64,000 bases of DNA from Fuerstiella sp. (lineage in GTDB: Bacteria > Planctomycetota > Planctomycetia > Planctomycetales > Planctomycetaceae): contig JAKVAZ010000011.1 of the NCBI GenBank assembly GCA_022447225.1, forward strand, positions 1-64,000. The letters run 5' to 3'. Below, in pieces: positions 44,829 through 53,160 of this stretch. Under the pieces are notes generated by a model. It saw only the letters and a program-made list of their open reading frames with translations. It did not search any database and was not told the DNA's origin. The position numbers and the translations under genes were made by a program. Every line of letters begins with the position of its first letter. Within the stretch, counting starts at the first letter, position 1.

Positions 44829-46064
44829 TCATCCTTCGTACTTCTGAACGATCAACACAGAGTTGATTCCCAGCATTCCAAAGGAATTGTTCAGGATGCT
44901 ACGAACTTTCCCGATATCGCGGGGCTGATTCACCACCAGTTGATCGAGGTTGCACCTCGGGTCGGGACAGTCAACATTGATTGTAGCGTGGGCCTTCCCA
45001 TCGTCAAACGACGGCAAATTTCCCAGTAACTCCAAAGCCCCTGCGGCGCCCATCGCATGTCCGATGAAACTTTTGGTATTGTTTACGACGGCATTTGTTC
45101 CGCCGAACACCTCCCCGAGTGCGGTCGCCTCTTCAATATCTCCCTGCTCTGTTGCCGTGGCATGACTGCTCACGAGGTCAACATCATGTTGAGTGATTCC
45201 TGCTCGTGAAAGTGCCAGCCGCATGCATTCTGCCTGTCTCTCAGAATTGGGCAGCACAAAGTCACTGGCGTCGGAATTCATTGCATGACCAATGATTTCT
45301 CCGTAGATAGTTGCACCCCGTTTCAGGGCATCGGGGAGTCGTTCCAGAACGCAGATTCCCCCTCCCTCTGCCACTACGATGCCGTTGCGGGAGTTATCGA
45401 ACGGACGACTGGCTCGTGTGGGGTCTTCGTGAGTGGCAAGTGCGCCCTGGCTCTGGAAGCTGGCAAAGATGCCGAAAGTATGGATGCTCTCTGAAACACC
45501 GCCGGCAATGGCGATGTCAACTTCGTTCAGCCGCAGCATTTGCAGACCCTGAATGAAGCCCGCGTTACCGGCAGCGCAGGCAGCCCCCACTGTTAGGTGA
45601 GGTCCTGTGATGCCGAGGTTGAGAGTGACCTCACCGGCCGGGTTGTTGGCCACTGTACGCGGATTATGGTGGTGGGACCAGACTTTAGTGTCATACTCGA
45701 ACTGAGAGATTTCATGGATCTCGTTTTCGGTTTCCACGTTGCCGTGTTCCGTAATGCCAAGATACACGCCGACGCGGCATTTCTCGACACTGTCCCAGTC
45801 CAGTTCAGCATGTCTGACGGCTTCATTGGAGCAGTAAATCGCTACAGATCCTGCCCGCGTGCCACGACGGACTTCTCTGCGCGACTGGTAGCGCAGTTCA
45901 TCGAAGTTACACACACCCGCCAGAACCGGCGGCATGTATCGGGTTTCGTAGTTCACGACGCCCGACTGTCCCTTCAGCAGGTTGTGCCGAAATTCGTTCA
46001 GGCTGTTTCCATTGGGAGCGGTGAGCCCAATTCCAGTGATGACAATACGATCGTTGACGGGCAC
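44829..46064 (-). CDS. Beta-ketoacyl-ACP synthase (FabF-type, cluster-specific)
   Basis: 411-aa condensing enzyme, thiolase fold. Catalytic set present but with unusual surroundings: nucleophile C163 in VGAACAAGNAGF, H301 in SSHATATEQGD (FabF normally NAHGTST) and H336 in KSFIGHAMGAAG. FDNSRNGIVVAEGGGICVLE and NNSFGMLGINSVLI complete the family pattern. The altered pocket motifs suggest a substrate other than standard fatty-acyl chains. It is the first gene of a four-gene minus-strand operon with ACP, FAD oxidoreductase and AMP-ligase, and probably extends an acyl chain on that ACP. Confidence 0.9.
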   Translation of the reverse strand: MPVNDRIVITGIGLTAPNGNSLNEFRHNLLKGQSGVVNYETRYMPPVLAGVCNFDELRYQSRREVRRGTRAGSVAIYCSNEAVRHAELDWDSVEKCRVGVYLGITEHGNVETENEIHEISQFEYDTKVWSHHHNPRTVANNPAGEVTLNLGITGPHLTVGAACAAGNAGFIQGLQMLRLNEVDIAIAGGVSESIHTFGIFASFQSQGALATHEDPTRASRPFDNSRNGIVVAEGGGICVLERLPDALKRGATIYGEIIGHAMNSDASDFVLPNSERQAECMRLALSRAGITQHDVDLVSSHATATEQGDIEEATALGEVFGGTNAVVNNTKSFIGHAMGAAGALELLGNLPSFDDGKAHATINVDCPDPRCNLDQLVVNQPRDIGKVRSILNNSFGMLGINSVLIVQKYEG

Positions 46065-46331
46065 AGGACAGTCTCGGACTGAGAGTGGCGGGGCGGTTCA
46101 GTGAACGGCCAGTTACGGTGCGCCGCAGATTACCCGTGTGACGCAACAGTGGCAAGGTTCCGGTGGTTCAGTTCATAGGGCATTCTGCCGGATGGAGCAG
46201 GCAGACGACGCACCTCATTACCGGTTTCAGCGGTCAGAACAGTGTCGGGGACGCTGCGCCGGCAGCTATTGGTCATTTCATGCAGCAACGGGATCGGAAG
46301 ATTTTGGATGGTGTCCGCTGCCGCGTGATCG

Positions 46332-47417
46332 TCAGACTCGCGACAGTTTGGACACTCGGCCGCTTCCGACCCATTCTGCTACGAAGATATTCCCTTCGGA
46401 ATCGAAGCATGCGTCGTGAGGATGGATGAACTGACCGTTGAGCCACCGGTCAGGTTTAACGCGAAGATTGTCAATTTCGCTGATACGCTCCACTGCTGCT
46501 CCCAGGTGAGCAACCACCTGATTGTTTTCGTTGAGCAGAGTGACTCGCGCTTTCAGTTCAGGGACCAGCATTAGGTTTTTCCAGGTGTCAATATTGGCAG
46601 GCAGGCCATATCCCTCATATGTCTGCTTGTAGCGGCCTTCCTGGGTGAATGTCTGCAACGTGCCGTGAGCACGATCGGTAACCACAATTTCAGCCGCCCG
46701 ACCTTTGCGATTATCCAGCCACAGACCATGGGCGGTATTGAAGGTGCCCTTTCCTTCACCTGGCCCGCCAAAACAGCTGAGCCAGTTGGCATCTTTGTCG
46801 TAGCGGTGAATTTGAAAGGATCCATAGCCGTCAGCCAGCCAGAACCCGCCGTCGTCGGCAAACGCGAAATTGGTTGGCATAAAGCGATCGCGTCCCCATA
46901 TCTTCTGCCGGTCTGTGTCTTCGTTCGCAGCATAAACGCCTGATTCCATGGGGGCATATTTTTCCCAGACGATTTCGCCGGTCAGTGTCATTTTTGAAAA
47001 CGCTTTGACCTGCTGATATCCGGTGACGTACAGAAATTCTTCGCTGCCCTCTTTGCGCACTTCCAGTCCGTGTCCACCTCCCTGAAATCGACTGCCAAAT
47101 GCCCGTATGAATCTGCCTTCACTGTCGAAAACAAATATCGACGGATGATCCGGCTGGTCTACTCTTCCTTCATGGATCACATACAGATTCGCTTCAGTGT
47201 CGACCGCCACATTGTGTGTTGTCTGCCAGTTGTATCGGTCAGGGAGTTGCGGCCATGCATGTTTGACACGGTAGCGATATTCACCCTCACCCACGATCAC
47301 TTCGTTGGTCGTACGTCGGGCCATCAGGACCTGTGGTGTTCCGGCCATGCTCATTGCAGCAGTCACACTGGCGCTCAGAAACATTCGCCGCGTGTCGGGG
47401 ACTGCAGATTTTGACAT
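46332..47417 (-). CDS. Secreted NHL / six-bladed beta-propeller protein
   Basis: 361 aa with a Tat-like leader (DTRRMFLSASVTAAMSMAG). Repeats of NHL/peptidyl-alpha-hydroxyglycine-lyase type: TTHNVAVDTEANLYVIHEG, SIFVFDSEGRFIRAFGSRF, NFAFADDGGFWLADGYG, NTAHGLWLDN, IHPHDACFDSEGNIFVAEWVGSGRVSKL. The substrate is unknown; planctomycetes have many of these. It is not clearly part of the KAS operon, as 267 bp separate them. Confidence 0.83.
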   Translation of the reverse strand: MSKSAVPDTRRMFLSASVTAAMSMAGTPQVLMARRTTNEVIVGEGEYRYRVKHAWPQLPDRYNWQTTHNVAVDTEANLYVIHEGRVDQPDHPSIFVFDSEGRFIRAFGSRFQGGGHGLEVRKEGSEEFLYVTGYQQVKAFSKMTLTGEIVWEKYAPMESGVYAANEDTDRQKIWGRDRFMPTNFAFADDGGFWLADGYGSFQIHRYDKDANWLSCFGGPGEGKGTFNTAHGLWLDNRKGRAAEIVVTDRAHGTLQTFTQEGRYKQTYEGYGLPANIDTWKNLMLVPELKARVTLLNENNQVVAHLGAAVERISEIDNLRVKPDRWLNGQFIHPHDACFDSEGNIFVAEWVGSGRVSKLSRV

Positions 47418-47570
47418 GAATTCACTTTCTTTCGGTAAGGGTGTTATTGAGCCGGTATGACTGTTGCAGAATCATGAACTGGCAGAGATGCCGACAGCCG
47501 GGGCTGGTAAACGGACAACTCAGAAAAGACGTTCGAATGTACTAAGCGAATCGTGAGGTAAAGGATCGAG

Positions 47571-47867
47571 TTACGATTGCAGACTGTGTAAATGGGGCCA
47601 CGTATACAGCCCGGAGTCGTGTTTGTCCGACCAGACAAATTTCAGTGCATAATTTCCGGTCAATGAAACATCATTCAGCTGGATGTCGTTGGCGACACTG
47701 TCGGGATCGAGAATCTGAACCCCCGTGAATTCATCTATGCACATTGCACAGCGGCAGCTTTGTCGCAGCAGGCGAAACGGCAGTCGGGAGACGTCATTTT
47801 CATCCCAAACGATTTCAAGAACAGCGGCGTCACGATGAACACGAATGTTTTGAGGTGTCTTCATCAC
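47571..47867 (-). CDS. DUF971-family protein
   Basis: 98-aa single-domain protein of the DUF971 (gamma-butyrobetaine-hydroxylase N-terminal-like) family. Recognisable parts: LEIVWDENDVSRLPFRLLRQSCRCAMCIDEFTG, then GNYALKFVWSDKHDSGLYTWPHLHSL. The CRCAMC cysteines plus the histidines could bind zinc or an Fe-S cluster. Stand-alone DUF971 proteins often accompany Fe-S assembly or Mrp-type proteins, but none is next to it; the SUKH protein lies 28 nt upstream. Confidence 0.85.
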   Translation of the reverse strand: MMKTPQNIRVHRDAAVLEIVWDENDVSRLPFRLLRQSCRCAMCIDEFTGVQILDPDSVANDIQLNDVSLTGNYALKFVWSDKHDSGLYTWPHLHSLQS

Positions 47868-47895
47868 CGGAGTGTTTCCTCCGCACCATGTGATT

Positions 47896-48312
47896 TCAAG
47901 CAGGAAATGATTCCAGCAGCAGTTCTACGTATTCTTCCAGGGACTCTGTGATTTCTTCGTATTCGACCAGTTGATGGTCAAAAAAGAGTACACCCGGATA
48001 TTTGCCGGTTAAATCAATGCAGTAATAATCACCTTCTCCGTTTTCACCGATCACCAGTACCTGGTCGGGCCACTGAAAATCAGTGCCATCCGGATGCATG
48101 ACTGATTCCGACCGAACTTCATTATTGATGTCCAGTACGTCGGCAGAGTCACTCAACAACTCAACCGAACTGACAAGACCTTCCCTTTCCGTACCATCAT
48201 CGGCACGATTAATGTTGAGCAGTTGCGGAGGAAATTTGTCGAGTAGTTGTTTGTAGTCTTTCCGCAGGGGGAGTCCGGTCAGTTCCTGAATCTCACTGAA
48301 TGTTTCTGACAT
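47896..48312 (-). CDS. SMI1/KNR4 (SUKH)-family protein
   Basis: 138-aa acidic protein. ITGLPLRKDYKQLLDKFPP-like start, DQVLVIGENGEGDYYCIDLTGKYPGVLFFDHQ in the middle and a C-terminal acidic helix (YEEITESLEEYVELLLESF) fit the SUKH fold. SUKH proteins often act as immunity proteins to secreted nuclease toxins, or as general binding domains. No toxin gene is adjacent; the neighbour is DUF971. Confidence 0.8.
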   Translation of the reverse strand: MSETFSEIQELTGLPLRKDYKQLLDKFPPQLLNINRADDGTEREGLVSSVELLSDSADVLDINNEVRSESVMHPDGTDFQWPDQVLVIGENGEGDYYCIDLTGKYPGVLFFDHQLVEYEEITESLEEYVELLLESFPA

Positions 48313-48429
48313 GTTTTCAATGGTATCCCGACTGCTGAATGAGGACGATTAAAGTCTGAATGACGTGCAGTGAACGTCATATGAACGCAAATTTGTGCAC
48401 CTGCCCAATAAATTGCTATACTGAACCTT

Positions 48430-51354
48430 ATGAGTATTATCCGAACCTGTACGGGCAGACTTTGCGGGCTGAAACCTGATTTCGTTTGCTGGGTGTGGGT
48501 TTGTTGTGGACTCTCCGCTGCTGGCGCCGAATGGCCGTACTGTCCACTGAATGCTTCCCAGCCACCGACCGTTGATTCCGACTGGGGTTGCAACGGAATC
48601 GATGCGTTCGTTCTCCGGAAGCTTACTGAACAGGGACTGCAGCCGGCCCGAACTGCAGAGGATGCCGTCCTTGTTCGGCGGTTGTACTTTGATCTGATCG
48701 GACTTCCACCCAGTCCCGATGACATCCGACGGTATCTGGAGGATTCGTCTGAGGATCGCTGGGAATCTTTAGTGAACCGGTTGCTCGATGATCCTCGCTA
48801 CGGAGAACGCTGGGGACGCCTCTGGCTGGACCTTGCACGTTATGCGGATACGGCCGGATACGAGGGTGATCCTGATCTGCCTCACGTGTGGAGATACCGT
48901 GACTACGTTATCGATGCATTTAACACCGACAAGCCGTATGACGAATTTGTGAGGGAACAGATTGCCGGAGATGAAATCCATGAAGTTATGGGGGCCGGCG
49001 AGCTGCCGGCGGTCCTGCCGGATCGAACAGTGGCACTCACCTTCTTACGGCTGGCTCCCTTTACCGAACCACGTGGCGATGAGACACGACACGAAATGCT
49101 GAGTGAAATTACGTCGACTGTCGGATCGGTTTTTCTGGGACTTACGGTCGGGTGTGCCAAATGTCACGATCACAAACATGATGAGATTTCCACCAAAGAC
49201 TTCTACCGAATGAAGGCGTTCTTTGCGACGGTTTCCATGCCGCCCCCCGAACCCGGAGATATTTATCAGATTGGTGGTTCCATACCTGCCGCATTCTATC
49301 GTGATGGCGAAAAGGACTGGGCCGACCGGCGAAGAAGCAGATTCGAACGTGAAATCAAAGAGTCAGCACATCAACTGGAACAACTGCGTGCTGAACTTAC
49401 CACACGTCTGAATTTTAGATCAGGATTTGGTTTACAGACTGTGGGCCAGGAGCACGGAAATGATTACGTCTACACGCGATCTTCTGTAAACGATGGAAAG
49501 CTGCATTGTTCGGTCGCAAACTGCGACGGGGAATCCTGGACGTTTTTAACGGACAGTCTTGCCGAATCTGATCCGGGCGTTGTGAGCGGATCAAACCGCG
49601 GTTTGTGGTTCGGAGATCTTTCTGCATCAGAGTCGATGACGCTTGGCCAGTATTCTGGGGGAACCCGGTCAATTGCGGCAGACAATCCCTATCACGGTGA
49701 CTTCGCCCAGATCCTGATTTACGATCATCCGCTGAGTGAGGTGGAACGAAATCAACTTGGGCAGTGGCTGAAGGCCGGAAGTTCTCAGGCTGCCGCCGGT
49801 CTGCCGAAAAACGGCCTTCGTGTCTGGTTCGATGCAAGCGATCTTGATGCCGATCCCGGTTCCGATAACCCGCCGGCGGGAAGCCCGGTGGTCGAATGGA
49901 CCGACCGTGTCAGCAACATAACGCTTGTACAGAACAATCCGGACCGACAGCCGGTCGTCAGCAGAATCACATCCGATTCCGGTCAGGTTGCCGGCATTCG
50001 ATTTGAAGACGATTTTTTGGCAGCAACACTGACCGCTGCCCCGTTTGCCGATGACCAGCAGGGTTCAATCGTTGTGGTTTATTCGGCTGAGCATTCCGCT
50101 GAAGGATATGGATTATCCGTTGGTGGTCATGGAGAATTTATCAGTACCTTTGTGAACCCGGGAGCATCCGGAAGCAAAGATCTGGAGTCCGCGCTGGAAA
50201 AAACGGATAACAGTGTGGTGTCTGTGGAGGAGCGAAAACTCCTGTTATGGCTCAGTGATCGTGAACGGATGCTTGGGCAGCAGATCAAACGACTGGATCC
50301 TGTTGCCATGTCACTGCGGCATTCTTTTGGCCCTCCGTTTGAACCGGGAGTGCCTGTTTCGAGGGTTATGATTCGCGGGGAATACGATAATCCTGGTGAA
50401 GTTGTAGAACCGGGTTTTTTGAGCTGTATCACGGGAAACGAAGACCCGGCCGACATTCGACTGGATCCCTTCAAACGCTGGCCGACCCGCAGTCGACGAA
50501 TCGCACTGGCTGAATGGATAGCCGGTGAGGATAACCCCATGACGGCACGTGTCCTGGTTAATCGTCTTTGGCACTGGCATTTTGGTCGTGGAATTGTTTC
50601 TACTCCCAGTGACTTCGGCCAACTCAGTGGCGGCCCGTCCCATCAGGAGTTACTTGACTGGCTGTCAGGCCGGTTCCTGCAGAATAAATGGAGCATTAAG
50701 TCGATCCACCGACTGATCCTCACGTCTGCGACCTGGCGGCAGACATCCATTCGAGTTGATCCAAGAGCATCAGAGATCGACCCGAACAATACTCTGCTTT
50801 GGCGACATCGAAGACAGCGTCTGGACGCCGAAACAATTCGTGATGCGATTCTGACGGTGAGTGGTCGCCTTAATCCGGAACAGTACGGACTCCCCGTTTT
50901 TCCGCCGCTTCCGGACGATATCGAGCAGCGTGTTAAGTATTCAAAAAACAAATGGGACACGCAAACCGGACCCGAAGGCCGGAAACGCAGCATCTACATT
51001 TATCAACAGCGAACACTGACGATGCCGTTCATGCAGGTATTTGATGCTCTGGTCTGTGATGAGTCACGACCGCGACGAAGGTATTCTGTGACTCCTCTGC
51101 AGGCACTCGCTATGTACAACGGACGCCTGGTCAATGAAGAAGCAAAGTACTTTGCCCAACGTGTGCGATTAGCGTCCGGGGCTGATGCGAGTCAGGCTGA
51201 ACAGATCGTACAAGCCTGTCAGATCGCACTGGGGAGGCCGCCCACAGAGCATGAACAGGCAAGTATGGCACCGTTGTTCACGTCAGCGAACAGTGGTCTG
51301 GAATCTGTGTGTCGAGTGCTGATGAACAGCAATGAATTTATATTTGTGGATTGA
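48430..51354 (+). CDS. DUF1549 / DUF1553 secreted protein with lectin-like insert
   Basis: 974 aa, with signal peptide (VCWVWVCCGLSAAGAE). Residues about 40-270 are DUF1549 (IDAFVLRKLTEQGLQP, RRLYFDLIGLPPSPDDI, YGERWGRLWLDLARYADTAGYE, GCAKCHDHKHDEISTKDFY, the last an HD/heme-like CxxCHDHK motif). A central insert (about 300-580) has GDFAQILIYDHPLSEVERNQ and GLRVWFDASDLDADPG, which resemble LamG-type segments. Residues about 700-960 are DUF1553 (MTARVLVNRLWHWHFGRGIV, NKWSIKSIHRLILTSATWRQTS). The N-terminal cytochrome (PSCyt1) domain of many relatives is missing. Paired with the DUF1501 gene 6-117 nt downstream, as is usual. Function unknown; proposed roles concern extracellular carbohydrate use. 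Confidence 0.9.
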   Translation: MSIIRTCTGRLCGLKPDFVCWVWVCCGLSAAGAEWPYCPLNASQPPTVDSDWGCNGIDAFVLRKLTEQGLQPARTAEDAVLVRRLYFDLIGLPPSPDDIRRYLEDSSEDRWESLVNRLLDDPRYGERWGRLWLDLARYADTAGYEGDPDLPHVWRYRDYVIDAFNTDKPYDEFVREQIAGDEIHEVMGAGELPAVLPDRTVALTFLRLAPFTEPRGDETRHEMLSEITSTVGSVFLGLTVGCAKCHDHKHDEISTKDFYRMKAFFATVSMPPPEPGDIYQIGGSIPAAFYRDGEKDWADRRRSRFEREIKESAHQLEQLRAELTTRLNFRSGFGLQTVGQEHGNDYVYTRSSVNDGKLHCSVANCDGESWTFLTDSLAESDPGVVSGSNRGLWFGDLSASESMTLGQYSGGTRSIAADNPYHGDFAQILIYDHPLSEVERNQLGQWLKAGSSQAAAGLPKNGLRVWFDASDLDADPGSDNPPAGSPVVEWTDRVSNITLVQNNPDRQPVVSRITSDSGQVAGIRFEDDFLAATLTAAPFADDQQGSIVVVYSAEHSAEGYGLSVGGHGEFISTFVNPGASGSKDLESALEKTDNSVVSVEERKLLLWLSDRERMLGQQIKRLDPVAMSLRHSFGPPFEPGVPVSRVMIRGEYDNPGEVVEPGFLSCITGNEDPADIRLDPFKRWPTRSRRIALAEWIAGEDNPMTARVLVNRLWHWHFGRGIVSTPSDFGQLSGGPSHQELLDWLSGRFLQNKWSIKSIHRLILTSATWRQTSIRVDPRASEIDPNNTLLWRHRRQRLDAETIRDAILTVSGRLNPEQYGLPVFPPLPDDIEQRVKYSKNKWDTQTGPEGRKRSIYIYQQRTLTMPFMQVFDALVCDESRPRRRYSVTPLQALAMYNGRLVNEEAKYFAQRVRLASGADASQAEQIVQACQIALGRPPTEHEQASMAPLFTSANSGLESVCRVLMNSNEFIFVD

Positions 51355-51471
51355 TATCGAGTGAACAGTTTGGGACGCACGTCCCGGAGTCGTCAGGAAT
51401 CTCAGGTCAATCCGAAAACCTGCCATCACTCCCAAAGCGAACCGGAGTGTGCAACTGCAGAAACACGTCCA

Positions 51472-52905
51472 ATGCCCATTACTCGACAGCATTTTCTCAA
51501 CACGACCTTCAACGGCATCGGTGCACTGGCGCTGAGTGACCTGATGGTGAACAGTCCAGGGGCGGAGTCTGCGGCGGTAAATCCTTTGGCTGTGCGGGAT
51601 CAACATCTGCCGCGCAAAGCGAAACACTGCATCTTTCTGTTTATGCAGGGAGGCGTGAGTCAGATGGATTCATTCGAATACAAGCCCGTGCTGAATGAGT
51701 ACCATGGCAAACCGCTGCCGCGAATACCAAGCATTTCCGGTGAGCTTCAGGGACGACTGACATTTCCTCATGTCACGATCGGCAGTCCCTTTAAATTCCG
51801 GAAATATGGTCAGTCAGGGCACTGGTTTTCCGAATTGTATCCGCATTTGTCAGGACACGCGGACAAGTTGGCCATGATCCGGGGAATTAAGACCGACAAT
51901 CAGAATCATGGACCGTCGACACTGCATGTGACAACAGGAAGCCAGTTTCCTGGCAGTCCGTCAGTGGGGTCATGGGTCACCTACGGACTGGGATCGGAAA
52001 ATCGCGATATGCCCGGGTATGTTGTCGTCCAGGATCCGCGCGGAGCTCCTGTCAATGGTGCAGCTGTCTGGGCAAATGGTTACCTTCCGGCCAGCTACCA
52101 GGGGACTCTGCTGCGTTCGGAAGGAACACCTATTCTGAACCTCGCCCGCGCTGAGGGGATCTCAGCCCATCAGCAACGCAGTGAATTTGACGTATTGGGA
52201 GAGCTCAATAACCGCCACCTTTCACGACGTGCTGATGACACGGAACTTGCTGCTCGCATCAATGCCTATGAGCTTGCGTTTCGAATGCAGACTGAGGCAC
52301 CCGAACTTGTTGATATCTCAGGCGAGACATCGGCGACACATCAGCTTTACGGGCTTGATGATCCGGTGACCGCCCGATTTGGACGCCAGTGTCTGCTTGC
52401 ACGACGTCTTGTCGAGAGTGGTGTGCGGTATACGCTTCTGGTGCATGGAGTACAAATTGGCAAACACAGCTGGGATGATCACGGGGACGTGCAGGGTCGC
52501 ATGGTAAGGCACTCTCGTGAAGTTGATCAGCCCGTTGCGGCACTGCTCACCGATCTGTACGAGCGGGGCCTGCTGGAAGACACTTTGGTTGTGTGGGCGT
52601 CGGAAATGGGACGTACACCCTTCAAGAACGGTTCAATGGGAAAGAAACCTGGTCGAGAACATAATTCCTGGAATCTTGTGATGTGGATGGCCGGCGGAAA
52701 TGTCAGGGGTGGCTCTTCCGCAGGAGAAACCGACGAATTTGGACTGCGGTCTGTTGCTGATGAGAGTATTCCGATTCGCGATGTTCATGCCACCATTCTG
52801 AATCTGATGGGCCTGCACGACGATGAGCTGCGTTATCATCACGCAGGTCGCCTGCGTCAGTTGACGGACATTGGGGGATACGTACTGGACGATATCATCG
52901 CGTAA
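51472..52905 (+). CDS. DUF1501-family secreted protein
   Basis: About 477 aa from MPITRQHFLNTTFNGIGALALS, a Tat-like leader; a GTG at 51361 just behind the preceding stop would add 37 residues. Members have an alkaline-phosphatase/sulfatase-like fold. Motifs: CIFLFMQGGVSQMDSFEYKP, IRGIKTDNQNHGPSTLHVTTG, SVGSWVTYGLGSENRDMPGYVV, LVHGVQIGKHSWDDHGDV, VVWASEMGRTPF and DVHATILNLMGL. Metal ligands D and H are visible in these stretches. Forms a two-gene unit with the DUF1549/1553 protein. Confidence 0.9.
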   Translation: MPITRQHFLNTTFNGIGALALSDLMVNSPGAESAAVNPLAVRDQHLPRKAKHCIFLFMQGGVSQMDSFEYKPVLNEYHGKPLPRIPSISGELQGRLTFPHVTIGSPFKFRKYGQSGHWFSELYPHLSGHADKLAMIRGIKTDNQNHGPSTLHVTTGSQFPGSPSVGSWVTYGLGSENRDMPGYVVVQDPRGAPVNGAAVWANGYLPASYQGTLLRSEGTPILNLARAEGISAHQQRSEFDVLGELNNRHLSRRADDTELAARINAYELAFRMQTEAPELVDISGETSATHQLYGLDDPVTARFGRQCLLARRLVESGVRYTLLVHGVQIGKHSWDDHGDVQGRMVRHSREVDQPVAALLTDLYERGLLEDTLVVWASEMGRTPFKNGSMGKKPGREHNSWNLVMWMAGGNVRGGSSAGETDEFGLRSVADESIPIRDVHATILNLMGLHDDELRYHHAGRLRQLTDIGGYVLDDIIA

Positions 52906-53160
52906 CACAGGGTGTGAAACGACCGACACTGTCTGTTTTTTTTCTTCCGCAGAATTCGTTCAGCTCAGGCAGGATGTCTGTTCAGGTGAAATGAACTGCG
53001 GTCCCGTTTCATTCTTACCATTTCCGTCGGAGCATTTCAGTGACGTCCGCAGCGTGGCACGTTCTTTTTCGGAGAGCCTGATGCACGACCCCCTGTGGTT
53101 TGCTTCTCAGGTCTGTCGGAAACGGTCCCTTCCCGCGGCCGCAGAAACAATCGTTCCGAT

